64,000 bases of DNA from Flaveria trinervia. Its lineage: Eukaryota > Streptophyta > Magnoliopsida > Asterales > Asteraceae. Every line of letters starts with the position of its first letter. Position 1 is the first letter of the stretch. Where the stretch lies: assembly GCA_025506515.1 (NCBI GenBank), contig CM046453.1, positions 43,926,979 through 43,990,978 of the forward strand, in the 5' to 3' direction. The translations under genes were made by a program, and so were the position numbers. The notes beneath the pieces are model-generated. The model made no database searches and was not told where the DNA came from. It worked only from the letters and a program-made list of their open reading frames with translations. Below are positions 43,292 to 54,409 of this stretch, in pieces.

Positions 43292-46200
43292 ATGGCCTCT
43301 AATAATGATAATTCCGATAACTCATCCGCGTCCAACCAATCCCTACGAGCGATCCTCCAAAAGGAACGTCTAAACCATAACAACTTCATCGATTGGTATC
43401 GAAACTTGAGAATTGTTCTCAAGCAAGAGAGACGATCGTATGTTTTAGACGACCCTGTCCCTGATCAACCTAACGAGGATGATGAGGAGGCCTTTAACGA
43501 TTGGCTGAAATACACTGAGGACTCCGTCCAAGTGTCTTGTCTCATGCTAGCGAGCATGACTCCGGATCTTCAAAAGGAGTATGAACATCACGGAGCTTAC
43601 GACATGATACCCAGATGAAGGAAACGTTCCAACAGCAAGCAAGGGTTGAGCGTTTTCGAACGGTTCGAGCGCTCCATGCATGTCGTATGGACGACAATCA
43701 ATCTGTTTCATCTTATGTACTTAAGATGAAAAGTCACATTGACCGCCTCGAGAGGCTTAATTTCCCGTCTCGAAGGAATTGGCCACGGATTTGATCCTCA
43801 ATGGCCTTACCAAGAGGTTCGAGACATTCGTGTTGAACTACAACATGAATGCTTGGGACAAAATCATTGGTGAGCTTCACTCAATGCTCAAAACGCCGAG
43901 GCGGCCATGGGTAAAAGGGTTTTACCCGTTCTCACCATCAATGAAGGTGGGAACAATAAAAGGCCTCGTCCCGCACCCAAGGCAAAGGTTGCCAAGGGTA
44001 AGGACCCGCTTGGGGAAAAGGGAAGGGGTGGCAAGGGTGCCACCCAAACCACAAGAGAAAAGGCAAAGGTTGCCACTAATGACCCATGCTTCAAGTGTGG
44101 GGAGATTGGACATTGGGCAAGGAATTGTCCCGTCCATCTCCAAGAGTTGAAAGCGAAGAGGGATGCCGGGCAGACCTCAGGTACAATATACATGATCCAT
44201 ATTGATTTAAACATGATATCCTCTAACACATGGGTATTAGATACCGGATGTGGAACTCACATTTGCAATTTGTTGCAGGGGTTCAAAAGAAGTAATGACT
44301 TCAAGAACAAGGGGATGTGAGCCTCTACATGGGCAATGGGGCTAAAGTTCAGTAGAAGCCCGTGGTGACTACATCTTGAAACTTTCAAATGGTTTGGAAA
44401 ATTTTGAACAATGTTTTGTATGCTCCTAGTTTGACTAGGAATATTATCTCTGTAGCCCTGTTAAAACAATTTGGATATGTATTATCTTCGTTGAGGAAAA
44501 TATCCATGTTTCTTTAATGGAATGTTCTATTTTAAAGCTATTCCCATTAATGGTATTTATGAATTGGTTCATGAAAATACTTTAAATAGTTCATTGTACC
44601 AAACTAACACCAAGAAACTCAAGTTGGACTTAAGTGATACCTATCTTTGGCATTGTCGTCTTGGCCATATAAACAAGAAACGTTTACAAACACTTCAAAA
44701 GATGGTCTTTTAAAAACAAATGAATATGATTCATTTGATGTTTGTGAATCTTGTTTACAAGGTAAGATGACTAAGGCACCTTTTAGTGGAACTACCGAAA
44801 GGGCAAAGGATTTATTAGGAATCATACATTCGGATGTATGTGGTCCTTTTAAGCCAATGACTAGGAATGGTGAAAGATACTTCATTACCTTTACCGACGA
44901 TTATAGTCGCTATGGGTATGTGTACTTACTAAGGCACAAAGATGAAGCTTTTGAAATGTTCAAAATCTTCAAGAATGAAGTAGAAAATCAACTCAACAAG
45001 TCAATTAAAGTTCTCCGTACCGATAGAGGAGGTGAATACTTAAGTGAAGCTTTTCAAGATCATCTTAGGAGTTGTGGGATGTCTCACAACTCACTCCACC
45101 TGGAACACCACAACATAATGGTGTCTGAAAGGAGGAATCGAACCTTATTAGATATGGTCCGATCTATGATGGCTAGAAGCACATTGCCTCTATCGTTTTG
45201 GGGTTTCGCTCTGCTCTCCGCGGCCCGTATTCTAAATATGGCCCCAACCAAAAAGGTAGAAAGGACACCTTTTGAGATATGGCATGGAAGAATTCCATCC
45301 CTATCGTACTTAAGGGTTTGGGGATGTGAGGCTTATGTAAGACTCCCACCCTAAACAAATTGGATGTCCGATCCACCAAGTGTATCTTTATTGGATATCC
45401 TAGAGATTCTATGGGATATTATTTCTATGATCCAATGGAACAAAAGGTGTTTGTTGCCAAAAAGGGTGAGTTCTTAGAAGCAAAGTTCCTTATGGAAGGA
45501 GCTAGCAGTAGAACAGTGGATCTTGAGGAAGATCAAGAACCACAGCCCGATGCACGTTTGGTTGAAACTAGCACTCAACATAAGGATGTTGAGGATGATC
45601 AAGTGGTTGATCAATACACACAACACTTCGCAGAAGTGGTAGAACTAGTAATCCACCTGAAAGATATGGATTTTTCATGGATGGATGCTATGTGGTAGAT
45701 TCTGATGAACCAACCACATACCATAATGGAATGTCCAATTCGGATTGTGACAAATGGCTAGAAGCCATGAACGTTGAGATGCAATCCATGTATGACAACA
45801 AGTTTGGGAACTTGTTGTACCACCTCTTATTCCAAGGTAGTTGGAAGTAAGTGGTTTTCAAGAGGAAAACCGACATGCATGGAAACTTGGATACTTATAA
45901 GCTAGACTTGTAGCAAAGGTTTCACTCAAACTCAAGGGGTTGATTATGATGAAACCTTCTCACCTGTTGCGATGCTAAAGTCTATAAGGATATTGTTTGC
46001 CATAGCTGCTCATTATGATTATGAGATTTGGCAAATGGATGTCAAAACCGCTTTCCTAAATGGATATCTTGAGGAAGATGTCTATATGGCTCAGCCTGAA
46101 GGTTTTGTTGATCCAAAGCATCCTAATAAAGTATGCAAGTTAAAGAAATCAATCTATGGATTGAAACAAGCATCGAGAAGCTGGATCATCACCGTTTTGA

Positions 46201-47280
46201 TGAGGAAGTAAAGAATTTTGGTTTCATCAAAACGCTGATGAGGCTTGTGTGTATAAGAAGGCTAGTGGGAGCACAATAACTTTCCTAGTATTGTATGTTG
46301 ATGACATACTACTATTTGGAAATGACATTCCAACCTTGGAAGGTGTAAAAACCTGGCTTGGAAGTTGTTTTTCCATTAAGGATCTTGGTGAAGCCGCCTA
46401 TATTCTGGGAATAAAGATCTATAGGGATAGATCAAGGCGGTTGATTGGTTTGAATCAAAGTGCATATATTGATAAAATCTTGAAAAGTTCAAGATGGAAA
46501 TTCTAAGAAAGGTACCGTACCTATTCAAAGAGGAACGATATTGAGTACGGCTCAATGTCCAAGCTCAAAGGAGAGAAGATAAAATGAAGGCAATCCCATA
46601 CGCATCTGCTATAGGATCCATCATGTATGCAATGATATGCACTCACCGGACGTGTCATGCGCCTTAAGCATGACAAGCCGTTACCAGCAGAATCCTGGAA
46701 ACAGTCATTGGATGGCTGTTAAGAACATACTTAAGTACCTAAGGAGGACAAGAGATATGTTCCTGATCTATGGATCTGGTGACGAGGAACTCGTTGTAAA
46801 AGGTTACACGGATGCAAGTTTCCAAACCGATCGTGACGATTCACGATCACAATCGGGATACATTTTCATTCTGAATGGAGGAGCTGTCTCTTGGAAGAGC
46901 TCCAAGCAGGATGTGGTGGCTCTATCAACTACAGAATCAGAATATGTCGCCGCCTCATTGGCAGCTCAAGAAGCTGCATGGTTAAAGAAATTCATTGCCG
47001 ATCTAGGGGTTGTCCCCTCCATTCAGGACCCCCTAGAGATCTTTTGTGATAACGAGGGTGCGATTGCACAAATCAAGGAACCCCGTGCTCATCAAAAGAC
47101 TAGGCATATTGAGCGGAGATTCAACTACATACGAGATGAAGTTGAAAAGGGAAGATATGTATTCGCAAAGTTCACACTGATCAAAACGTTGCGGATCCTC
47201 TCACGAAGCTCCTTGAAAAGGCAAAGCATGAATGTCATACTTGTGCCATGGGACTTCGATATTCTAGTGATTGGATTTGA
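43292..47280 (+). pseudogene. K1 gag-pol, broken by several frameshifts
   Basis: ATG 43292 (MASNNDNSDNSSASNQSLR) starts gag (SLRAILQKERLNHNNFIDWY). A base loss near 43612 shifts the frame. Zinc knuckle CFKCGEIGHWARNC is at 44087-44128; protease LDTGCGTH has DTG at 44240-44248. The integrase zinc region LWHCRLGHINKKR is near 44650, followed by CESCLQGKMTKAPF. The integrase core has IIHSDVCGPF, LRTDRGGEY and SERRNRTLLD; a compensated double frameshift over about 45 bp scrambles the segment before the Glu. RT: DETFSPVAMLKSIRI, MDVKTAFLNG, and YVDD at 46294-46305. RNase H: YTDASFQ, STTESEYVAAS and HIERRFNYIRDE near 47110. It ends around 47280 after a shift near 47190. Breaks also near 43780, 43900, 44320, 44500, 44715, 45355, 45700, 46210 and 46505. 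All domains present, none of the whole open. Confidence 0.9.
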
Positions 47281-48054
47281 TCTATAATTTTGTATTTGGA
47301 TATGTGGAACTTTCTATTATTTGAATAAAATTATTTGGTTATAATGTTTCAAATAATATTCCAATTTAGCATGTTTAATCCATGAGTAAAATGTTTACTC
47401 TAAATGTCCGTAGTCGTTCACACTTGTGGAACAAGTTTGAAGGTAAGACTATTATGAACTTGGATTAGTTGATATTCATAAGGATGAATATAGAGCAATG
47501 GGTTGCTACCAAGGTTCATAGATATTTGTGGGATACAAATATTGGACTAACCCGCATCTCAAATTTTACTACATGGAATCTTATTGATTGATCATAAGTA
47601 ATTTGAGTAAAGGCGAATATCATTTGGTATCCTCTGACCTGAGATATATATTGGGTTTTGATATTCACCAAGTATTACACCTTGAGCCTATTCTTCACTG
47701 TCCTGAAATAGTGGACAGTACATAAGGATATGTTCAGGTATAACACGAGGTGTTTGTGAGAAACGTATGTAGTCAAGATGGAATTTGTTCCTCTTATTCG
47801 TTGAGAGTTAAGATGTCTAAGGCATGATTAAGTTAAATCAACAAGGAATGATCATTCTGTGTCCTTGGATTTAACATGACATCTGTAACAAAAGGATAAA
47901 TGATTAATTCACCTAAATCTTTTCAAGTAGGGCACTTGAAAGGGATGATGTTATTGAATGGCTATAAGTCATGCGCATTAAGGGTAGTAAACCGTTGTTA
48001 GGCGGTATTTACTGCTTGCATCAATCTTCTATGAATCTTGGGCAAGTGGGAGAT
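47281..48054 (+). other. K1 3' untranslated region and polypurine tract
   Basis: AT-rich, no ORF of note. It ends GGGCAAGTGGGAGAT (48040-48054) directly before the LTR, the plus-strand primer. I see no further structure in it. Confidence 0.8.
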
Positions 48055-49006
48055 TGTAGGATTCTGTGTGCCCAAGACACTTAGAATATTGATGTGGTTA
48101 GTACGTCATGATCCAAGTCGGGTTATACCCAATAACAAGCTTAGCAAACACCAAATAATATTTAATTGATGATGTGATCATGCAATAAAATATTAACACC
48201 AATTTAGAAAATGGGTTTTCTAAACAAGTTGCATATGACATGGAACAATTTATTAGGATATTTTGTTCAATATATTATTTGTAATGTTATTTATATTAGT
48301 TAGATGACATTACAAATTAAAATGGCTACATATGTATACAATTAATGGTTAGTTGTATACATTTACTAAGAGATACCAAGTTATAAGACCATGTAACATT
48401 GTAATGTGTCTAATTATAAAAGGGGGGAAACCCATTTCAAAGCTTTTTTTTGGCCGCCCCCTTCTTGTGTTCCTATTGGACCACTTTGTTGATTAGATAC
48501 CAACAATTAAGGGGTCTTATGACTTGCCTCTTGGACCAGCCATTTTGAAGCATACACATGCAAAAGAACTCTCTCTCTCCCCTCTCTAGTTTCGGAAACA
48601 AGGCAGAAAGAAGGAGTTCCAGCAGCTTGTTTTTTGGTGTTCAATCCTAGCATACAAGGTGTTTTGTAATAGTGCTTGGGGTATACGAAGCTTGAGGATC
48701 TCTACATTGAGTTCTTGGTCGATTCAAGCATCCAAAACACTCCTCTAAGTCGACTTTTCTGCTGGAGAAAGGTAGCCATTCACAGCCTCATATGGCTGTG
48801 ACTTTATGTACATTAGTGTTTGTTCATAGCTTGTCCATTCATATATTTAAGATCCCTATTGATTTGGGTTTTGTTTTCCATCTTAAAACCACACTTAGAA
48901 CACGAAAATTTCAGATTATAAACTTGTTATAATCCTATACATCCGCTGCGTTTTCTGAAAAGTTTAAAAGGTTATACTATGTTTTAGTGTTCTCTCAAAC
49001 CCTTCA
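48055..49006 (+). repeat. 3' LTR of K1
   Basis: 952 bp and nearly identical to the 5' LTR; differences seen are mostly one-base indels plus very few substitutions (for example TGGTTGTG against TGGCTGTG near 48793). Followed by AGTAT (49007-49011), where the N2 ORF3 resumes. Confidence 0.95.
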
Positions 49007-49470
49007 AGTATGGCCCGACCCCAAGGTGAGTTCTAGAATCCATAAAAGATCTATTCCACACAGATACAATGGCCAGGTTAGAAAAACAATAGATTCTACC
49101 ATCATGTTGGCCATTGTAGTCTCACCAGGGGAAATAATTGATGAATTCAAGAAGGCCCATCAATCAAAATGACCCCTCAAGCTTTACTGGAAAACAAGAT
49201 GATCAAAAAGGGGTTATTATATAAAAAGCTTGAAGACATCAAGAAGAATGAGCTCCAGTTACTCCTTGAAGCACTCATCCTGATGAATTTGTTTATAGGG
49301 AGGTAACTACTGTGGAGTTGAAAAATGGCAGGACTGTGAAGTACTTATCTGAGTACTATGGTCCAGAGTTCTTCTTTGAAGGAGGAATAGAAGAACTCTC
49401 CAAGGAGGAACAAGTTTTTCTCCTTGAAGCCTATGTTCGGGAGTCATACAGACTCATTATGGGAAAGTAA
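49007..49470 (+). pseudogene. N2 ORF3 (type 1), part 3 of 3
   Basis: After AGTAT the frame continues with the C-terminal tail: WPDPKVSSRIHKRSIPHRYN, TIMLAIVVSPGEIIDEFKK, then after a one-base loss near 49170 MTPQALLENKMIKKG. A second shift lies near 49266. It goes on through FVYREVTTVELKNGR, YLSEYYGPEFFFEGG and ESYRLIMGK to stop TAA 49468-49470. Removal of N3 and K1 gives an ORF3 of about 3.3 kb (near 1,109 codons), which agrees with N4. Confidence 0.88.
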
Positions 49471-49687
49471 ATCTCATGAATGGGATAACAACTCTGTGTC
49501 CAGTTCCCCAAAACAGAGTTCTCATTCATACCTTGCCAAACAGATCTCTGAGATTTCTTCCCAGGCCGGAGCTTATATGGGTCATCTTCTTTACTGATCA
49601 AGAAGGAAAAAGACCAACCTTTTTGCCAACAATAAGTGGGAAAATAAATAAATTAGAGGTTTTGGCTGCATTGGTTCAGGGGGAGTT
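49471..49687 (+). other. N2 3' untranslated region and polypurine tract
   Basis: Non-coding, matching the N4 stretch at 30728-30943. It ends TTCAGGGGGAGTT at 49675-49687 directly before the LTR. A frame at 49476-49844 that crosses into the LTR is chance. Confidence 0.85.
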
Positions 49688-50508
49688 TGTTGGACCAAAA
49701 GAACCAATGAGCCAAGATCAGAAAACCTCTAAGTTCCATATGATATCACAACAACTGCTGAAGACTTCATCAGCAGTTCGACAAGTGCTGAAAACTCCAA
49801 CAGCTGAAGATCAAGTGCTGAAGACTTCAACAGCTGAAGGCTAAAGTGCTAAAGTTCAACAGCTGAAGAACACAAGTGCTGAAGCTGAACATCTGAAGAA
49901 CACAAGTGCTGAAGCGGAAGACCAAAGTACTGAAGTACAACAGCTGAAGAGTCTACAAGTGCTGAAGATCAACAACTGGTGTATAACGTCTGAAGACAAA
50001 GACTGAAGACATCAGCTGATGATATCTACTGAAGTCATCAGCTGATGAAACATCTGAAGTTCAAGTCTGAAAACCAAGTACTGAAGTTTCAGTAGTTTGT
50101 CACAACAGCTGAAGAGTACTTCTTCAGTAGTTGTAATATCAGTATTTTTATGTTTTTCAGTAGTTATAGTAACTGATAACACTTAGTATTTTTGTAAGAA
50201 GATGTTAGCTGTTTTGACATCTTCAGTAGTTGTGTTTCAGTTGGAATAATTCTGTTAGATGTCACTATCAAGTGACATCAACAGACGTCACATCTCTTAT
50301 ATAAGAGGTGTCGACCTAATTGTAATTGTGACATTCCGTTACCACGAAAGTGAATATTGAATGAAATATATTTGCAGAATTCTCTCTATCTATAACCGTT
50401 TTTGTTCTTCATTGAATATCGTTTCGTTCTTGTGAATTGGCTAATTCATTGTTAGAATTCTGCTGCTATTCTCTCTAATCAATCAAACGTAGATCACTGA
50501 TCCTAACA
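49688..50508 (+). repeat. 3' LTR of N2
   Basis: 821 bp, TGTTGGACC...GATCCTAACA; partner of 4058-4906. It is shorter mainly because it has two instead of three of the 30-bp U3 units. The hairpin, ACGT motif and CTCTTATATAAGAG lie near 50260-50311. It is followed by GTTGT (50509-50513), the right-hand target copy. Confidence 0.95.
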
Positions 50509-53500
50509 GTTGTTATTATTCTGTAAGCAAACTCATCCGGGTGATTACCCTCTAGAACAACTGGAGCTCATTTTTCCTGACTTCCTCAAGCCTCTTGTAA
50601 ACTAACCCCTTTTCACTATTTTGTTTTCCAGCATCTTCTGAGGGGTTAGATTAGCTTTATAGGCTTTCTTGAAGTCCTCTAGGATTTCCCAGGGTGAAAC
50701 TACAAAGACCAGAGAGATCACTTCATCTACGATCTTTTTCACCTGGCCAATGTCTCTCTGAGGTATGTTTTTCTTATGAATTCTGTGAGACACCCTGGGA
50801 TCAGGCCAAATCCTCACTCTTTCCTTTTGATATTGAAAGGTGTGCTTGAGAGTGTAAAGTCTGAGGGCTTGTTTCTTCATATTTATGATAGAAGATGTGG
50901 CTGCATAAGGTTTGTCAACTCTCTTCAGTAATTCCTCATCATGCTGTTTATGAAGCTCTTCTTCTTCTAGCTTTACTTTAACCATTTGTCTTTGGAATTC
51001 AGGAGTAGTTGCTGAGGAGTGACTTGTGGCCTTAGGCAACTGAATCACAGCTGAGAGTGGCAACCTATCTTCATCATCTTCTTCATCATCTTCTAGCCTC
51101 AATACCCTTGTCTTCTTCTTCAAGGGTATATCATCGGCTAAGGTTTTGAGGGTAAGGGAGTTGCTTTGGTGGGTTGTGTTTTGGGTGGTTTTGGTGTGGG
51201 AATGTTGACAGGCTGTTCTAGCATTTTTGAGGTGAGTGTGGCTTTTGATTTCTTGGCTAGCTCAGTCCTGCTCCCAGCACCCGCTTCATTCAAAGCTTCA
51301 ATAACAAGTCCCTTAGTATATGCTTCAGACGAACAGATCTTGGTGGTGATTGCCATGATACTGTCTCTGGACCAAGCTTTGATCTCGATCATTGATCTTC
51401 CAAGATATTTTGCAATAAATCTAATCATGATCTCAAGCCTTTCTCTTTCTAACACTTCATAACTTGCCCATCTATTCTGGATTTCTTCAATCTCTAATCG
51501 TCGAATCTCAGAGTCAAGTTTATCGGTGTCATGGCCTTGCCTAAACAGCTGATCAATGATGTTGTCCATTGATCTGTTGTGTTCGGCATCAGCCTCTTTT
51601 ATCAGTAGCTCCAAGGCTTTCTCTTTTTCCTTTTCTTTATCAGTCTCCACATTCAACTCCAACTCCTTTTCCACTACTATTCCTTCTGTTTCTTTCTCCT
51701 TTTCTTTCTCCTCTGTACTCCTCTTTCATTTTGCTTTCACTGACTTAATCTCCCCCTTTTTGGTTGCATTGGTTGCAAGGGGTTGATTGCCAGAATGCTG
51801 TTTGCCCACAACCTCCTCTATCAATGGTTGTATTACTGAGGAAAGCCTCACATCAATGGCTTTGACCACTATGTCAGTGATTATGGGTGTGATGAGAGGG
51901 AGGGAATTTTGAAGGATAGCAACTATTTGCTCAGGAGGGTTCTGTTCCTGAGAAATAGTGCAAGAAGCAGAGGCAGGTGGCTGAGTTGTTGGGAGTGGCT
52001 CAGTGTTTAGGAGACCTTCAGATGAAGGTGACATCTGTGAGGTGGTAGAGGCAGATGGTCTTTGTTCCTTAGAAGTTTTGGCAAGCAGCTCTTTGAGTCT
52101 GCTCACCTCCTCTTCCAGGATGGTGTTTTGGGCGATTACATCGTAAAAGAAGCCCAGGTCATCATCAGTAGTTACTGAATCACCTGGCCTCCTGATAGGA
52201 TCAGGATGAACATGCACGGAGTGTAGCTCAGTTGTAGCATGTGCCCCTTTGTCTTGGAACTGGGGACTTCCTGCCTCAGGACTTTGTCCTTCATCAGCAG
52301 TTGCCTCTGGTAAGGTCTTAGTAATGGTACCAACTACAACCTGATCATATGCTGAAGCAGGAGAAGTGGCAGCCTCACCAAAGTTCCAATCTCCATTGCT
52401 ACACTAGGAGAAGGAACATTGTAACCCCTATGCTCTGGGTTTTCAGCTGCACTTTGGTCCTCCCCCTCAATGATAGAAGTATTCCCAGTTGTAATTGGTA
52501 TCTGGGGAGGGGGTGAGTAGTGCAACTGAGTCAGCACTTGTGCAACAAGTAATGTAGGACTTTGGGGGGTGTTGCATGTGGTGATTGGGTGGAAGCAGAT
52601 TGCACCCGGGGTGAATGGTGCGCTTCAATGGTAACCCTCTCAAGGGAGATAGGTTCCAGCAGTGTAGGTTCCCCAATGTTGGTTGCAACAGGATCCTGTT
52701 GAGATGATACCTGTGCGGCTGTGGCTGGGTGAGTCAGTGTCACAACTGGGGGTTAAGACCAGTGTGTGGTTCCTGTGTTTGTGGTACAGGGGCATCCTCA
52801 GGGGACTCATCTCCCTGAGTAGCCTTTTTTGGCTTTTTGGATTTTAGGGTAGTGGGGACTTTGGTTCTGGAGGTGGTGGCTGTGGGTTCCAACTGCATGT
52901 GTTTTCGCAACCTGGCAGCCTGTTTCAACATTGGTCAGAGTTGTGCCTGGAGTATACTTCAGGCAATACAGCCGTTGCAGGGACTCCGAGACCAACAAGT
53001 CCCTCAGCTTTTAGCTGATGCTCTATTATGGCCATAATGAACAGAGGATATAATATCAAGCGGTTAGAAATAGATTTTGAGGCCATGTCCTTAAGTTCCA
53101 GAAAAATGATTTCAGAGAAGTTTAGGTTCTGTTGCTCAAGGATAGAGAATAGTACCTGCTGCCATCTTGTAGACATTTGATCCCAAGAGGAAGTCTTAGG
53201 AGCCAAACAGACATTTACCATGTGAAATATGAGACGTTCAGCATCATGGAAATGTTTCTTCAGTATGGTGGAGGCACTAAGGTTTCCCTGATATCCATGG
53301 TGGGAAAAGGATAAATCAGTTGTGCCCTTTGGATATCCAGCAGGAAAAGTGGCATCATCCAGGTGTAGGGTTTGACGAAGTATATCGGGAGTGATGACCA
53401 CTTGGTGGTTGTTGACGACCGACCGGAGAGACTCTGTGTTGTTCTCCCCAGTGGTGAGGGTGACATTCATCCAAAACTGGTTAAGGGATTCAACATGAAG

Positions 53501-53638
53501 GATTGGATTGAGAAGAAAGGCCGTTTTGTAGGGTGACTGGACCATAAGATCAATAGCATTATCGAACTTAGCCCAGAATGGCGATTTGGTGAGGTAAGCT
53601 ACACAGTTGTGTCGCGGTTTGAGCTGCATGGTCGCCAT
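50509..53638 (-). pseudogene. N1 ORF3 (type 2), main part
   Basis: Minus ATG 53638 (MATMQLKPRHNCVAYLTKS) opens a clean 237-codon N-terminal domain to 52925: ILRQTLHLDDATF, PKGTTDLSF, HMVNVCLAPKTSSWDQMS, NFSEIIFLELKDMA, EVYSRHNSDQ. The Pro/Thr-rich linker follows (52900-52330, shifted several times). Then DDDLGFFYDVIAQNT with a coiled coil (52190-52070), PPEQIVAILQNSLPLITP, a Lys/Glu-rich coiled coil (51760-51600), NRSMDNIIDQLFRQGHDT (51580), MIRFIAKYLGRSMIEIKAW (51430-51370), an acidic run (near 51080), and YTLKHTFQYQKERVRIWPDP (50860-50800). It is interrupted by N2 at 50509, and the C-terminus is at 4057-3800. It has the best preserved N-terminal domain of the five copies. Function unknown. 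Confidence 0.85.
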
Positions 53639-54409
53639 TAATGAGAGAGAAGTTTTGGAGATATGAACGTTAGGTTTGAAGAAGATGAGGCTTTGAAGGA
53701 TTAGGTCGGGATATTTATAGGGTACGGGTTAGAAAACGACTGAAGGGTTTGGTGTTAGTCATCAGTAGTTTTAAAACGACTGTTGACATGGTATTACCCT
53801 TTCAGACGTTGAAACAGCTGAAGTCGTGGTTTTAGGCATCAGCATTATAAAACTACTGAAGACCATGGTTTTGACTTCAGATGTTTGAAAACAACTCATA
53901 ACTTGGTATTAGTCATCAGTAGTTGTGAAACTACTGAAGACATGGTTTTGTCATCAGTTGTTGTAAATAGCTGATGACTTGGTATTAGTCATCAGTAGTT
54001 GTGAAACTACTGAAGACATGGTTTTGTCATCAGTTGATGTAAACAACTGATGACTTGGTATTAGTCATCAGTAGTTGTGAAACTACTGAAGACATGGTTT
54101 TGTCATCAGTTGTTTAGGATGAAACAGCAGTTGTAGAAACAACTGAAGAGAAAGTTCTCATCAGTAGTTTTCGTCAATTCATAGCCTTTCAGCTGTTTCA
54201 TACTGTCCTCAACACTTACTCATCATCCTTTTTGCTGTTTTCAGTTGTTTCATAGGACATCAGTACTTATCTTTTTTGACAACATCAGTAGTTGCAACAA
54301 CATCAGTAGTTGTTACTTTATCAGTTGTTGTAACAGAAGCAGTACAACATGTGATATGGTTACTAATGATCATTAGTACTTATTTACTGAGATCATCAGT
54401 AGTTATCAC
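53639..54409 (-). promoter_or_regulatory. N1 left spacer: near-perfect 76-bp tandem repeats and TATA box ahead of ORF3
   Basis: Between RNase H and ORF3. A 76-bp unit is repeated with starts at 53901, 53977 and 54053 (about 2.9 copies). It contains ACTTGGTATTAGTCATCAGT, then AGTTGTGAAACTACTGAAG, then the CATCAGTTG...CAACTGATG dyad. TATA box CTATAAATAT lies at 53720-53711 (minus), about 73 bp before the ORF3 ATG at 53638. Compared with the diverged arrays in N2 and N4, the units here have been made nearly identical. Confidence 0.7.

Larger units (their letters stand above)
40914..49006 (+). mobile_element. K1: complete copia element of a second family
   Basis: 8,093 bp; LTRs at 40914-41865 and 48055-49006 (both 952 bp), flanked by AGTAT (40909-40913, 49007-49011). 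It has a tRNA primer site, a 1.4-kb leader, one gag-pol region and a polypurine tract, with no extra 3' gene. Its RT (MDVKTAFLNGYLEEDVYMAQPEG, YGLKQASRSW) is clearly different from the N family. It is related to the solo LTR at 85 and the fragment at 1476-2779. LTR differences are mostly 1-bp indels, which suggests a young insertion. It lies parallel to N2. Confidence 0.93.
4058..50508 (+). mobile_element. N2: complete Sirevirus-like copia element split by N3 and K1
   Basis: N2 has a 5' LTR at 4058-4906, a primer binding site, gag, pol, spacer, ORF3, a polypurine tract and a 3' LTR at 49688-50508. Removing N3 (26,059 bp), K1 (8,093 bp) and one copy of each target duplication leaves about 12.3 kb, close to the uninterrupted N4 (12,447 bp). 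It lies in the opposite direction to its host N1. The LTRs share ends TGTTGGACC...CCTAACA but differ by a 30-bp repeat unit and scattered changes. The lineage call (Sirevirus/SIRE) rests on RT motifs (VYVCQPPGFE, YGLKQAPRAWYE, YVDDIIF), the long gag and the extra 3' gene. Confidence 0.9.
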
